Counted from the stretch's first letter, positions 1-8,897 are shown. The stretch: DNA of 43,648 bases from Bacteroidota bacterium (GCA_021820065.1 JAKAEE010000025.1:1-43648), one strand, 5' to 3'. Program-made: numbers and translations. The notes: generated by a model not told the origin, from the sequence alone.

Positions 1-1622
1 TACCTTGGGTTCTTTCCGGTGCTATGATTCTTGGTCTTGCAATTATGCTTGGCGGTTACTGGGCTTACGGTGTTTTGGGGTGGGGCGGTTACTGGGGATG
101 GGACCCGGTTGAAAATTCAAGTTTGGTACCGTGGCTTGTGGGCGTTGCTTCAATTCATACCATGCTCGTTCAGAAAAAGACTCAAGAGAAGGGTGGAGGA
201 AGCCGCTTTGTTAAAACTAATTTGATTCTTAGCGTTATGACTTATGTAATGGTTCTCTACAGCACTTTCTTAACAAGAAGCGGAATTCTCGGTGATGCAT
301 CGGTACATTCATTCGTTGATCCCGGAATGGCGGTTTATCTTTTCTTAATCATCTTTTTGTCGCTGTTCGTAATACTTGGTGTCGGTGGTATTGTTTATCG
401 TTGGAAATATTTGACCGAACATTTTTCGTTTGAAGAAAATGTTTTATCGAGAGAGCTTGCCTTGTTCACCGGTTCGGTTGCATTGATAGCATCTGCAATA
501 ATTGTTTTAGTTGGAACATCGGCACCGTTAATCGGCACCACAGTTCAAACAAGTTTTTATAATGAGTTGAATCTTCCTATAGCGATAATAATCGGTTTAC
601 TGAACGGACTGAGCATCTTACTCAAGTGGAAGTTTACCGAGCGAAAAGATTTATGGAAACAATCTCGCTTTTCTGTTGCTGCTACAATTTTGTTTACCGC
701 GCTGGTTGTAATATTCGGCGGTGTTCATAACATTATGCTTATTCTCCTCACGCTTTCTTCTTCGTTCGCACTTATCGTAAACGGCGAGATCGCTTACAAA
801 ATATTTCGCGGAAGAAAATCTTTCTTGGGTGCTTATATTGCTCACGTCGGCATTGCTCTTTTCTTAATCGGCGTGCTGGCAACAGCCGGGCATTCAAAAC
901 AAAAACAGATTGATCTCGTAAAAGGTGAAAAGGTTCACGTTCTTAATCATGACCTGACCTTCTTAGGTTATACGCCTTTCGACAACGGCAAGAAATATCA
1001 TTTCAACGTTGAAGTTGCAAGCGGCGATAAAAAACAAGTCGTTTCGCCTATCATGTTCGTTGCAGATTTCAATAACAGCTTAATGCGCGAACCCGATATA
1101 CTGGTTGGGCTGACACATGATTTTTATGTTGCGCCGGTCGGTTATTCCGATGGAACTGAAACTCCCAGCGGTACACCGGCAACAATGAAGAACGGCGATA
1201 AGGTAGATTTCGAAGGAAAGGAAATCGTATTCGATAAATTCAATATGCCGGCTGACATGAACGCTATGATGAACGGTAAGCCATTTAAGATTGGCGTTGA
1301 ACTTACCGTGAAGTACAATGGCAAAGAAGAAAACATTGAACCTTATATGCAGAATGATGGACAAGGACCGAATTATGTTGCGGCGGAATTAAAGCCTGCT
1401 GATCTAAAAGTGACTATAACTTCGATGAACGCAACAGGCAAGGAAGTTAGTTTAGTTTTCTCAAAACTTTCCGGTGGGCAAAATGCCGCAGCACCGAGAG
1501 AAGTTTTAACAATTGATGCCAGTGTAAAACCTTTCATTAGTCTGGTCTGGATTGGTGTGCTTGTTATGGTCACCGGGTTTATTATTTCAGCATTCAGAAG
1601 ATCGAGAGAATCTCTGGCGTAA
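1..1622 (+). CDS. ccmF: Cytochrome c-type biogenesis protein CcmF (haem lyase), 5'-truncated by window edge
   Basis: This is the C-terminal part of a CcmF/CcsA-type membrane protein that attaches haem to apocytochrome c on the periplasmic side. The frame is open from the first base (in-frame codons begin at base 3), so the true start lies upstream. The tryptophan-rich haem-handling motif WGGYWGWDPVENSS is encoded at about 81-122. Several membrane helices follow, then a periplasmic domain (roughly 880-1500) and a final transmembrane helix (about 1530-1600). CcmF proteins usually have 600 or more residues, so perhaps a fifth is missing. A haem lyase fits a window with dozens of CXXCH sites. Family call is firm; the full length cannot be seen. 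Confidence 0.93.
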   Translation, partial: PWVLSGAMILGLAIMLGGYWAYGVLGWGGYWGWDPVENSSLVPWLVGVASIHTMLVQKKTQEKGGGSRFVKTNLILSVMTYVMVLYSTFLTRSGILGDASVHSFVDPGMAVYLFLIIFLSLFVILGVGGIVYRWKYLTEHFSFEENVLSRELALFTGSVALIASAIIVLVGTSAPLIGTTVQTSFYNELNLPIAIIIGLLNGLSILLKWKFTERKDLWKQSRFSVAATILFTALVVIFGGVHNIMLILLTLSSSFALIVNGEIAYKIFRGRKSFLGAYIAHVGIALFLIGVLATAGHSKQKQIDLVKGEKVHVLNHDLTFLGYTPFDNGKKYHFNVEVASGDKKQVVSPIMFVADFNNSLMREPDILVGLTHDFYVAPVGYSDGTETPSGTPATMKNGDKVDFEGKEIVFDKFNMPADMNAMMNGKPFKIGVELTVKYNGKEENIEPYMQNDGQGPNYVAAELKPADLKVTITSMNATGKEVSLVFSKLSGGQNAAAPREVLTIDASVKPFISLVWIGVLVMVTGFIISAFRRSRESLA

Positions 1623-1757
1623 AAAGAAGTATATAGTTAATCCGTTAGATAGAGCTTCATTAAGAAAATCGAGCAGTGGCGTTTTTACACTAGTTGCGAA
1701 ACTGCAGTGGCAACAATTTGCAAAGTGCGCTATATTTACGGGAGACTTGGAGACGAC

Positions 1758-1964
1758 ATGAGACAAGTGGTTATCTACCCGGGCGAGGACAAATATTGGG
1801 TTGCTGAATGCCCTAGTCTTCCCGGATGTATCAGTCAGGGCAACTCAAAGGAGGAAGCAATCGCCAATATTCGCGAGGCAATTGAGGGATACATTGCCGT
1901 ACTGGAAGAAGACAAGCTCCCGGTTCCGCCCGAAAGGTTTGAAACGATCCTCGTAGCCGTATGA
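1758..1964 (+). CDS. hicB: HicB-type antitoxin (short form)
   Basis: A 68-residue protein with the HicB partial RNase-H-like fold: a strand ending in YWVAECPSLPGC followed by S-x-G-x-S-x-E-E-A and the helix IREAIEGYIAVLEEDK. It would bind and neutralise HicA. There is no added C-terminal DNA-binding domain. The ATG at 1758 is chosen over an in-frame ATG at 1707 because GGAG precedes it at 1749 and the family starts at this strand. The stop TGA overlaps the ATG of the hicA remnant (ATGA at 1961-1964). The hic region looks richer in G and C than the flanking ccmF and barrel genes, which would fit horizontal transfer. Confidence 0.85.
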   Translation: MRQVVIYPGEDKYWVAECPSLPGCISQGNSKEEAIANIREAIEGYIAVLEEDKLPVPPERFETILVAV

Positions 1965-2182
1965 GTTCGCTTCCGCGGATTTCCGGTCGTTAATGTGTGA
2001 AAGCATTCAGCAAGGTTGGATTCATTCAAAGAAGGCAACACGGAAGCCATATCATTCTTAGAAGAAACGAGCCGTTTGCGCAGTTGGTCGTTCCCGATCA
2101 CAAGGAGTTAGACCGTGGAACGTTGAGAGCAATCATTCATCAAGCGGGTTTGACTGTTGAGGAGTTTGTGCGTTTGATATAA
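1961..2182 (+). pseudogene. hicA: HicA-type mRNA interferase toxin, interrupted by an early stop codon
   Basis: HicA toxins are small double-stranded-RNA-binding-fold RNases. From the ATG at 1961 the frame reads MSSLPRISGR, then TAA at 1991, then CVKAFSKVGF in the same frame. The family pattern SGREVVKAL.KAGF has Glu (GAA/GAG) where the TAA stands, so a single G-to-T change explains the break. The rest is intact, including the catalytic-type His in QHGSHIIL and the typical end VVPDHKELDRGTLRAIIHQAGL. A GTG at 1997 could restart translation, giving 61 residues without the first beta strand and part of helix 1. It could therefore be a dead toxin, or a shortened one with weak activity. Confidence 0.75.
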
Positions 2183-2247
2183 GCCGCTGCCGCATAGCAT
2201 AACACGCCTAACAACGGCGCTCACTTTATGGAAAGGAGGATCATAAA

Positions 2248-2676
2248 ATGAGAACAATTTCTTTACTCGCTTGCATCCTTCTTTTGGTCGGGTGCAGGGG
2301 TTCAAACCCTACCATGGAAAACCAGTATCCTAATCTCGATGAGCAGTTCAAATTGAAAGTGGGACAATCCGCAACGATCGACAACGGACAATTGTCTTTC
2401 AGCTTTGATTCCGTCCCGTCAGATAGCAGATGTCCCGAAGGAGCTATGTGCGTCTGGGCAGGCGATGCTATGGTGGTCTTGAAGTATTATACGGAAGACG
2501 GTATGGATACGCTCCATACTTATTTGGAGCCGAAGAGCATTGCACACGGTAATTATCAAATTCGATTACTGCTTCTATTGCCGTACCCAAAGGTACCACA
2601 GAGAATCTTCCCAAATGATTACATTGCTAAATTTATTGTAACCAGAGATTGGCGTCAAAGACTTGGTAAATCCTAG
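2248..2676 (+). CDS. Small lipoprotein of unknown function
   Basis: The 142-residue protein has an N-terminal lipoprotein signal with lipobox LLVGC (acylated Cys about residue 16). An AAGGAGG ribosome site sits at 2233-2239, nine bases before the ATG. The mature part carries a Cys pair in DSRCPEGAMCVWAG (about residues 67-80), likely a disulphide, followed by a beta-rich stretch. I recognise this Cys-containing motif only from uncharacterised bacterial lipoproteins. It lies just after the hic genes and may belong to the same acquired segment. Function unknown; export and lipidation are well supported. Confidence 0.75.
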   Translation: MRTISLLACILLLVGCRGSNPTMENQYPNLDEQFKLKVGQSATIDNGQLSFSFDSVPSDSRCPEGAMCVWAGDAMVVLKYYTEDGMDTLHTYLEPKSIAHGNYQIRLLLLLPYPKVPQRIFPNDYIAKFIVTRDWRQRLGKS

Positions 2677-2827
2677 CTGCTCTTATGTGGTATTAATTGT
2701 TGTTTCAACTTGCAAAGCAGCATGAGGACGGCACAATACAAAACACTGCCGATCCTTTTGCCTGCCAATGGTACTGCAAGCAGGCAGGAATTGTTTTATC
2801 TAACAACAAAATAAAACGGATTCTGAC

Positions 2828-3466
2828 ATGAAGAAATTAATTGTGTTACTTATTGTGGTTTTGCCAATCGTAATTTCTGCACAAGCGCACTTCGGAAGCG
2901 TTAAAGTTGGAATGTTCTCTCCAGGCGCAACTAGTGCCGGATTTATCATCGGTTACGAGGGCGGCTGGAATATTGACGATAATTTTATTGTAGGATGGAG
3001 CGCGGACTGGTTCAACAAAAATTATGTTGACCAAAAGTTAGTTGCGGAGTTCAATGATTTTTACGGTCCCAACAGTACATTGAATGAACTGAGAGCCAAA
3101 ACAAATCTTCATGCAATTCCGCTTATGGGCAGTGTTACCGGAAGCTGGCCGATTGCACCCAGAGCGCGCGCATTCGTTACTGGCGCTGCTGGGATTGAAG
3201 TGCTATTAATTTTCTACCGGAATTATGAAAATCCTTCAAACGATGAATTCCAAGGCGCGTTCGATTTTGCGTGGAGATTGGGCGGCGGTGTTGCCTATGA
3301 GTTAGGAAGACGGTCCGATGCTTTCGTGGAAATCGATTATCATTATTCACAGCCAAGCTGGGAATATAATGTAACCGATTCCGTTTCAGGCAAGAAAAAA
3401 GTTTTCGAACGCAAGTACGATATGAGCGGCATTATGCTGCGCGCCGGATTTAGATTTTACTTTTAA
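2828..3466 (+). CDS. Secreted outer-membrane beta-barrel-like protein
   Basis: A 212-residue protein with a clear signal peptide (MKKLIVLLIVVLPIVISAQA). The mature part consists of alternating amphipathic strands rich in Gly and aromatics (GYEGGWNIDDNFIVGWSADW; GGGVAYELGRRSDAFVEIDY) and ends in a C-terminal aromatic residue (LRAGFRFYF), as is typical of small eight-stranded outer-membrane barrels. No enzyme motif is visible. No strong ribosome site precedes the ATG, which is common in this group. It stands alone on the plus strand and converges with the radical SAM gene. Role unknown. Confidence 0.72.
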   Translation: MKKLIVLLIVVLPIVISAQAHFGSVKVGMFSPGATSAGFIIGYEGGWNIDDNFIVGWSADWFNKNYVDQKLVAEFNDFYGPNSTLNELRAKTNLHAIPLMGSVTGSWPIAPRARAFVTGAAGIEVLLIFYRNYENPSNDEFQGAFDFAWRLGGGVAYELGRRSDAFVEIDYHYSQPSWEYNVTDSVSGKKKVFERKYDMSGIMLRAGFRFYF

Positions 3467-3508
3467 AAGGGGAAGGGAAGAATATCTGTAATCATCAAAA
3501 CTAGACTA

Positions 3509-4513
3509 TCATCTGCCGTTTAGAATAACTTTGTTGTTGAAGGGATCTTCTCGATCGGAATTAAAGTTTGGTTTGTAATAATCGTGGCTTTCCATAGCTT
3601 GAAACCATCCGTTGTGCAGTCTGCACTTGTCCATAAGCGCTAAAGCTTTATCATACTCAGAAGCTCTGATGGGACGATCAATCAAAATATTCTTGTGGGA
3701 TTTGTTCGTCGGGAAATATTGCGACATAAGTGAAATGTGAACGTTGGGACTTAATTCCTCCGCAATAAACTGAAACACTTTTTCCGATTCTGCAAGTCCG
3801 TTCGGTAAAACCAAGTGTCGGATAATCAAACCTCTAACGACAACATCGCCATCATAAATTAATTCATCGCCAACTTGGTTGAACATTTCTTTTATGGCAT
3901 TCTTGGCGTGATCAAAATAATTATCAACTTTGGAATAAGTTTTACCGTATTCGTTGCTGCCGTATTTTAAGTCCGGCAAATATATGTCGATCACGCCGTC
4001 GTAAAGTTTCAGCATTTCAACAGAATCATATCCGTTTGTGTTGTAGATGATTGGCAGATTCAAACCTTTTTGCGCCGCGATGTAAATTGATTTCAATATC
4101 TGAGCGGAAAAGTGAGTCGGTGAAACCAATCCGATGTTGTGGCAATTTCTATTTTGCAGCTCAATCATTATATCGGCAAGATGGTCAAAAGAAACTTCAT
4201 GCTGTCTTTCAATTTTCCAGTTCTGACTAATCTCATAATTCTGGCAGAACATACATCTTAAGTTGCAGTTGCCGAAAAAAATGTTTCCCGCACCTCTTGA
4301 ACCGGAAAGAACCGGTTCTTCTCCGTAATGTGCCGTGTAAGAAGAAACAATCGGAAGTTCTAGACTTTGACAAATGCCGTATTCACCGTTTGTACGGTCA
4401 ACCTCACAGTCTCTAGGGCAGCTTTTGCATGATTTCAGAACATCGAATGCAATTTCGGCTCTTTTTTCAAGTTCGCCGTTTAAAAGCCTTATATATGATG
4501 GAACGAATTTCAT
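3509..4513 (-). CDS. Radical SAM protein, PflX-like (COG1313 type)
   Basis: A 334-residue radical SAM enzyme related to pyruvate-formate-lyase activases. The [4Fe-4S]/SAM motif CX3CX2C is CNLRCMFC (Cys 83, 87, 90), followed by QNYEISQNW, a signature of the PflX-like subgroup. An extra N-terminal cysteine set, C29xxC32xxxC36 and C48, could bind a second metal centre. HYGEEPVLSGSRGAGNIFF and the TIM-barrel strands are intact. No glycyl-radical enzyme gene is nearby, so the substrate is unknown. It is transcribed divergently from bacteriohemerythrin across 169 bases. Family call is firm. Confidence 0.85.
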   Translation of the reverse strand: MKFVPSYIRLLNGELEKRAEIAFDVLKSCKSCPRDCEVDRTNGEYGICQSLELPIVSSYTAHYGEEPVLSGSRGAGNIFFGNCNLRCMFCQNYEISQNWKIERQHEVSFDHLADIMIELQNRNCHNIGLVSPTHFSAQILKSIYIAAQKGLNLPIIYNTNGYDSVEMLKLYDGVIDIYLPDLKYGSNEYGKTYSKVDNYFDHAKNAIKEMFNQVGDELIYDGDVVVRGLIIRHLVLPNGLAESEKVFQFIAEELSPNVHISLMSQYFPTNKSHKNILIDRPIRASEYDKALALMDKCRLHNGWFQAMESHDYYKPNFNSDREDPFNNKVILNGR

Positions 4514-4682
4514 TCTTTCTTTAACTTAATGATTAGACGCCGGTTCAAAAAAATATTTACTTCACCTATAAAAATAACTCTCAAACCTTCGATAATAAAG
4601 TATCAAAAACTAACAGCCAAAAACTTTTATCCGAAATGCATAAATACATTTATTCCACACTTCAATTAAAACAAGGGCAGCA

Positions 4683-5090
4683 ATGGCGCTATTAAACTGG
4701 CAATCCGATTTTACTGTTAACGTTTGCGAAATTGACAAACAACATCAAAAGCTGGTTGAAATGATAAACAATTTACACGACGGTATGAAAGCCGGAAAAG
4801 GAAAAAAAGTACTCGGAGATATCCTTGCTAACCTTGTCAAATACACCGAGTTTCATTTCAAATATGAAGAAAAATTATTTGAACAATACGTTTATCCGGA
4901 AACTCTTGCTCATAAAAAACAGCATTCCGATTTGGTTAGTCAAGTTCAGAATTACAAAAAAAGTTTTGAGAGCGGTGAATCGGTTTTGAGTATGGAGATA
5001 ATGAGCTTTCTAAAGGTTTGGCTTATGGACCATATTGTTGGCTCTGATAAAAAATACAGCACATTTTTTAACAGCCGCGGTGTTAATTAA
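4683..5090 (+). CDS. Bacteriohemerythrin
   Basis: A 135-residue four-helix-bundle di-iron protein that binds O2 (or NO) reversibly in the cytoplasm. All seven ligands of the family are present: H21, H58 and E62 (HFKYE), H77 and H81 (HKKQH), H117 and D122 (DHIVGSD). The length is that of a stand-alone hemerythrin. An AAGGG stretch lies just ahead of the ATG, and a clear terminator follows at 5133-5166, so it is probably monocistronic. In an organism with this many low-potential cytochromes, oxygen scavenging or sensing is plausible. Confidence 0.93.
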   Translation: MALLNWQSDFTVNVCEIDKQHQKLVEMINNLHDGMKAGKGKKVLGDILANLVKYTEFHFKYEEKLFEQYVYPETLAHKKQHSDLVSQVQNYKKSFESGESVLSMEIMSFLKVWLMDHIVGSDKKYSTFFNSRGVN

Positions 5091-5132
5091 GTTTTTTACC
5101 CTACATAAGCACATCTCAAAATCCCTAGAAGC

Positions 5133-5166
5133 AGCCCACGTTACCCTCGCGTGGGTTGTTTCTTTT
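5133..5166 (+). terminator. Rho-independent terminator after bacteriohemerythrin
   Basis: The stem has core CCCACG (5135-5140) pairing with CGTGGG (5150-5155), extended by one G-T and one A-T pair. The loop has nine bases and a T-rich tract (TTGTTTCTTTT) follows at once. Confidence 0.85.
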
Positions 5167-5307
5167 AAACGATAACTCTTTTTGGTTTGCAGAATTTAAA
5201 CCAACCGACGACAGTAATTAACTGGGAGAATTCTCCTTCTCAGCTATTTAGTTTTGTATTTTTTCATCGATAATAAGTTTAGAAGTAGATACAAAAAGGG
5301 GAGTCAA

Positions 5308-5607
5308 ATGGCTGTATTGAATTGTTGGGAATTCAAAAAGTGCGAAAGAATTCCGGGCGGAGCTAAAGCAGCGGAACTGGGAATTTGCCCGGCGGCTGTT
5401 GAATCGCGCACAACCGGTATGAACAGGGGACTTAACGGTGGACGCGCATGTTGGGCAATTGCCGGAACGCTCTGCGATGGTGCGGTTCAGGGAACATTTG
5501 CCTCGAAATTATCTAACTGTCTTAAATGTAAATTCTACCAGCTTGTAAACGAAGAGGAAGGCGTAAATCATCAAAGCGTCGGAGACATCTTGGCAAAGTT
5601 GAGATAG
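5308..5607 (+). CDS. Two-CW domain protein (small Cys-rich protein)
   Basis: A 99-residue cysteine-rich protein with the repeated Cys-Trp pairs that define the two-CW family: N-C6-W7-EFKKC12 and A-C48-W49. Cys 27, 56, 71 and 74 (CLKC) complete a likely metal or Fe-S site. The ATG at 5308 is chosen because GGGGAG precedes it and MAVLNCWEFKKC is the conserved start; an upstream in-frame ATG at 5254 would add an unconserved tail. Such proteins are common in anaerobes and deltaproteobacteria, but their role is not established. It follows the hemerythrin terminator, so it is transcribed separately. Confidence 0.8.
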   Translation: MAVLNCWEFKKCERIPGGAKAAELGICPAAVESRTTGMNRGLNGGRACWAIAGTLCDGAVQGTFASKLSNCLKCKFYQLVNEEEGVNHQSVGDILAKLR

Positions 5608-5622
5608 TTTTATTATTTCAAA

Positions 5623-6912
5623 CTACTTCAATGAATTCAAAGCATCCAGATTGGCGTTGATCGTTTTATCCAAATCTTCTTTCGTGTGCGCCGTAGATAC
5701 GAATAACGCCTCGTACTGTGCCGGCGGAAGATAAACACCACGATTCAGCATACCGTGAAAATATTTTCCGAAAAGTTTTGTGTTGGATTTAACTGCGGAA
5801 TTAAAATCCGTAACCGGTTCTTCGGTGAAAAACAAAGTCATCATTGAACCGACACGATTAAGCTGATAATTTTTCCCGACCGACTTCAAATTATTTCGAA
5901 TTCCATTTTCCAAGTATGCTGATTTCTCTTCCAGAATTATATAGACATCAGGATGGTTCTTGATGTAAGTCAAAGCTGCAAAGCCGGCATTCATTGCTAA
6001 AGGATTTCCGCTCAATGTTCCGGCTTGGTAAACCGGTCCGCTCGGAGAAATAATTTCCATAATTTCTTTTTTACCGCCGTAAGCGCCTACCGGCAAACCG
6101 CCACCGATAATTTTTCCAAACGTTGAAAGATCCGGTTTAATGCCAAGAATTTCTTGCGCTCCGCCTTGAGCTAATCTGAATCCGGTCATTACTTCATCAA
6201 ATATTAGAACAATTTTTTCTTGGCTGCATAGCGCTCGCAATTCTTTAATGAATGAATCGGTTGCGCGAACAGTTCCCATGTTTCCAACAACCGGTTCAAT
6301 TATGATAGCCGCAATTTGATTCTTGTTTTCGTGAAGTAAATTCTTTACGGAATTAATATCGTTGAAGTCAGCAACAAGCGTATCAGCCGCATTTCCTTTG
6401 GTTACGCCGGGACTTGTTGGAACGCCGAATGTGAGTGCGCCGCTTCCGGCTTTGATCAAAAAGAAATCACCGTGACCATGATAGCATCCTTCGAACTTGA
6501 TAATTTTTTCTTTACCGGTATAACCTCTTGCAGCGCGGATCGCGCTCATCGTAGCTTCTGTTCCGCTGTTTACCATCCGCACAATTTCAATCGATGGAAC
6601 GAGTTCAGAAATAAGTTTCGCCATCTTTACTTCGATTTCTGTCGGCGCTCCGAAACTTGTTCCGTTTTCAATCGCGGTCTTTAGCGCTTCAATTATAAAT
6701 CCGGGATTGTGCCCGAACAAATGTGGTCCCCAGCTTCCTATGTAGTCGATGTATTCGTTTCCATCAACGTCGATCATTTTAGAACCGATACCTTTGGAAA
6801 TGAATCGTGGTGTTCCACCTACGGACTTGAATGCCCGCACGGGTGAATTAACTCCGCCGGGAATATATTTTTGTGCTTCCTCAAAGAGTTGCTCGCTTCT
6901 GGTAGTTCTCAT
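5623..6912 (-). CDS. hemL: Glutamate-1-semialdehyde 2,1-aminomutase
   Basis: A PLP enzyme that converts glutamate-1-semialdehyde to 5-aminolevulinate, the second step of the C5 haem pathway. The 429 residues match the family length. Visible motifs include YIPGGVNSPVRAFKSVGG at the start, the VNSGTEATMSAIRAARG cofactor loop, FDEVMTGFR, and the PLP lysine in FGKIIGGGLPVGAYGG (K267). The ATG at 6912 is preferred over an in-frame TTG at 6927 because GGAGA lies just upstream. It is separate from the main hem operon, with an exporter and a thioesterase gene between them. Divergent to the thioesterase. Confidence 0.95.
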   Translation of the reverse strand: MRTTRSEQLFEEAQKYIPGGVNSPVRAFKSVGGTPRFISKGIGSKMIDVDGNEYIDYIGSWGPHLFGHNPGFIIEALKTAIENGTSFGAPTEIEVKMAKLISELVPSIEIVRMVNSGTEATMSAIRAARGYTGKEKIIKFEGCYHGHGDFFLIKAGSGALTFGVPTSPGVTKGNAADTLVADFNDINSVKNLLHENKNQIAAIIIEPVVGNMGTVRATDSFIKELRALCSQEKIVLIFDEVMTGFRLAQGGAQEILGIKPDLSTFGKIIGGGLPVGAYGGKKEIMEIISPSGPVYQAGTLSGNPLAMNAGFAALTYIKNHPDVYIILEEKSAYLENGIRNNLKSVGKNYQLNRVGSMMTLFFTEEPVTDFNSAVKSNTKLFGKYFHGMLNRGVYLPPAQYEALFVSTAHTKEDLDKTINANLDALNSLK

Positions 6913-7040
6913 CGATTCTCCGCTCAAAATTATTTTCTAAAGAAACATGGACAAAAATACGCTACTTAGAGTTAATTTAAAACTAGCTTGGCAATACAAG
7001 GATATTATTTATTTTTGAAAAGTACATTTGGAGAGAAATA

Positions 7041-7547
7041 ATGATTCATCATATCACCGGAAAGCAGCACAACTCAAAAATGTGTTTTGTTTGCGGATTG
7101 AAAAATAAATTTGGTATCCACGCTCACTTTTATGTGACGGAGAACCGTGAGTTGATAGCAGTATTCACACCATCAGAGGAACATCAGAGCTATCCCGGTA
7201 GATTGCACGGCGGCATTGCGTCGGCAATACTTGATGAAACGATAGGCAGAGCAATTCTAAACAAATATGAAACTGAAGTGTGGGGAGTGACGATTGACTT
7301 AAGCGTTAAGTTCAAAAAACCAATTCCGTTAAACGAGGAGTTAAAGGTAATAGGTAGAATTACAACGGAGAATAACCGGATGTTTGAGGGTACAGGGGAA
7401 ATTATTTTAAGCAACGGAGAAATTGCTGTTACCGCAGCCGGGAAATATCTCAAAGTCCCTCTAGAAAAGATTACTGAATTTAATAGAGAAGAAAATGAGT
7501 GGAGAGTTGTTAATCTGGAAACAGACCCGAAAGAAATTGAAATATAA
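7041..7547 (+). CDS. Hotdog-fold thioesterase (PaaI/4HBT family)
   Basis: A 168-residue single hotdog domain. CFVCGLKN near the N-terminus, then YPGRLHGGIASAILDETIGRA (from about residue 51) is the 4HBT/PaaI active-site helix, with HGG and Asp65/Glu66 in the catalytic positions. Such proteins hydrolyse acyl-CoA or similar thioesters; the substrate cannot be read from sequence. GGAGAG precedes the ATG. It is flanked by hemL (divergent) and by the exporter (convergent, seven bases apart), so it is probably a single-gene unit. Confidence 0.85.
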   Translation: MIHHITGKQHNSKMCFVCGLKNKFGIHAHFYVTENRELIAVFTPSEEHQSYPGRLHGGIASAILDETIGRAILNKYETEVWGVTIDLSVKFKKPIPLNEELKVIGRITTENNRMFEGTGEIILSNGEIAVTAAGKYLKVPLEKITEFNREENEWRVVNLETDPKEIEI

Positions 7548-7554
7548 ATTTGAT

Positions 7555-8865
7555 TTAATTAAGTGTGCGCAAGCTGGGGTAACGCAGTACAATCAAACCG
7601 GAAATTAGAATTAAGATAATCGAATTGATTAAAATTGCAGTTGGCGATCCGAATAATTCAGCTAACATGCCGATCCACAAAGCTCCGACAGGAAAAAGCG
7701 CAAAGAAACCAAAGCTGTAAATGCTCATTATTCGTCCGCGGAATTCCTCCGTAACCATCGTTTGAATTAATCCATTTGCAAGATTGAACATAGTAATTAT
7801 CGCCGCACCGTAAGCCATCAACAACGTTAGCGAAAGCCATAGAGATCGGTTAAAAGAAAAAGCGAACAATAAAACCGGCAATGTTAATGCTGTGATTGAT
7901 AAAACATTTCCTCTTACGATGTATTTATTTACTGTTGCAATAATCAAAGCGCAGATAACAGCGCCCAAGCCCCGCGCAGATTGAAGAAATCCGTTTGTTG
8001 TCGCATCGCCGTGCAGAATATTTACAGCCCATGCCGGGAAAATTGTAACCAGATTCATTCCGAAAAAATTTAGATTTACTACAACAAGCATAATCACTAC
8101 AATATTTTTTTGTGATTTCAGATAAGTAAATCCTTCTTTGATATCTTTGAAAATGGATTTTTCACTCTTCACTTTTATTACCCTAGGGAGTTTCATTTGC
8201 AGCAAATTGCCTATGACGGCAAGAAATGAAATCCCGTTGATTGTAAAGCACCATGCCGGGCCGAAGAGTGCATAAGTTATTCCTGCAATCGCCGGGCCTA
8301 TGGCAGTAGCAGTATTGAACATTGTTGAATTCAAAGCTATGGCATTGATCAATTCTTCTCTTGCAACCAGCTCGTTCACAAACGCCTGGCGTGCGGGCGC
8401 TTCAAAAGAATTTGCCGCGCCAAGAAAGAATGCCAGCATCAATATTAATCCTGGAGTAATGATGTCTGTAAAAGTTAATGCGGCAATTAAGAATGCGAGA
8501 AACATCATTATAGATTGAGTGAATAGCAAAATGGTTCTGCGCGGATACCTATCGGCAATCACTCCGGCGTAGAACGTAAATAACCACGCGGGAATACCAG
8601 TGGCAAATCCGACATAGCCAAGAAAAGCTGGTGAGTGAGTTAATTCAAAAACGAAGAATGCAAGCGCAGTTGTTTGCATCCAAGTGCCAAACAGCGAAGT
8701 CATTTGACCCCAGAACCACAAACGGTAATTACGATATCTTAAAGCGGCAAAAGTAACACGCCAACTAAATTTCTGTTTTAGATTTTCCGAAAAATTTTTA
8801 GCTCTTTCTTTTTGAGAATCAGAATTATTTTCAGTGATCTGAATTTCTTCAGAAAAATCATCCAT
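7555..8865 (-). CDS. MFS exporter, EntS/MFS_3 type
   Basis: A 436-residue major-facilitator protein with about 12 hydrophobic helices. The start FAALRYRNYRLWFWGQMTS and GTWMQTTALAFFVFELTHS, with the loop motif GVIADRYPRRTIL, place it in the MFS_3/EntS-like subfamily, whose members export siderophores, drugs or other small molecules. It starts 32 bases after hemB ends on the same strand, so it could be read through from the haem operon; a role in porphyrin or haem export is possible but not shown. Substrate unknown. Confidence 0.87.
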   Translation of the reverse strand: MDDFSEEIQITENNSDSQKERAKNFSENLKQKFSWRVTFAALRYRNYRLWFWGQMTSLFGTWMQTTALAFFVFELTHSPAFLGYVGFATGIPAWLFTFYAGVIADRYPRRTILLFTQSIMMFLAFLIAALTFTDIITPGLILMLAFFLGAANSFEAPARQAFVNELVAREELINAIALNSTMFNTATAIGPAIAGITYALFGPAWCFTINGISFLAVIGNLLQMKLPRVIKVKSEKSIFKDIKEGFTYLKSQKNIVVIMLVVVNLNFFGMNLVTIFPAWAVNILHGDATTNGFLQSARGLGAVICALIIATVNKYIVRGNVLSITALTLPVLLFAFSFNRSLWLSLTLLMAYGAAIITMFNLANGLIQTMVTEEFRGRIMSIYSFGFFALFPVGALWIGMLAELFGSPTAILINSIILILISGLIVLRYPSLRTLN

Positions 8866-8897
8866 ACAAGATTAATCTATCTGTTCGTTTGCAATAA

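Noticed and set aside
2200..2230. Integron attC-like core (GCCTAAC) followed by an ACAACGGCGCTC-type stretch after hicA
   Set aside because: An attC site needs a matching GTTRRRY core downstream with paired inner boxes; none is visible within a plausible distance, and no integrase is in the window.
2759..2786. Inverted repeat TGCCTGC/GCAGGCA between the lipoprotein and barrel genes as a terminator
   Set aside because: The loop is 14 bases and no T-run follows directly; the seven-base stem may be chance.
7555..8865. MFS protein as a dedicated haem exporter
   Set aside because: Proximity to hemB is the only hint; sequence supports just the general EntS/MFS_3 subfamily.
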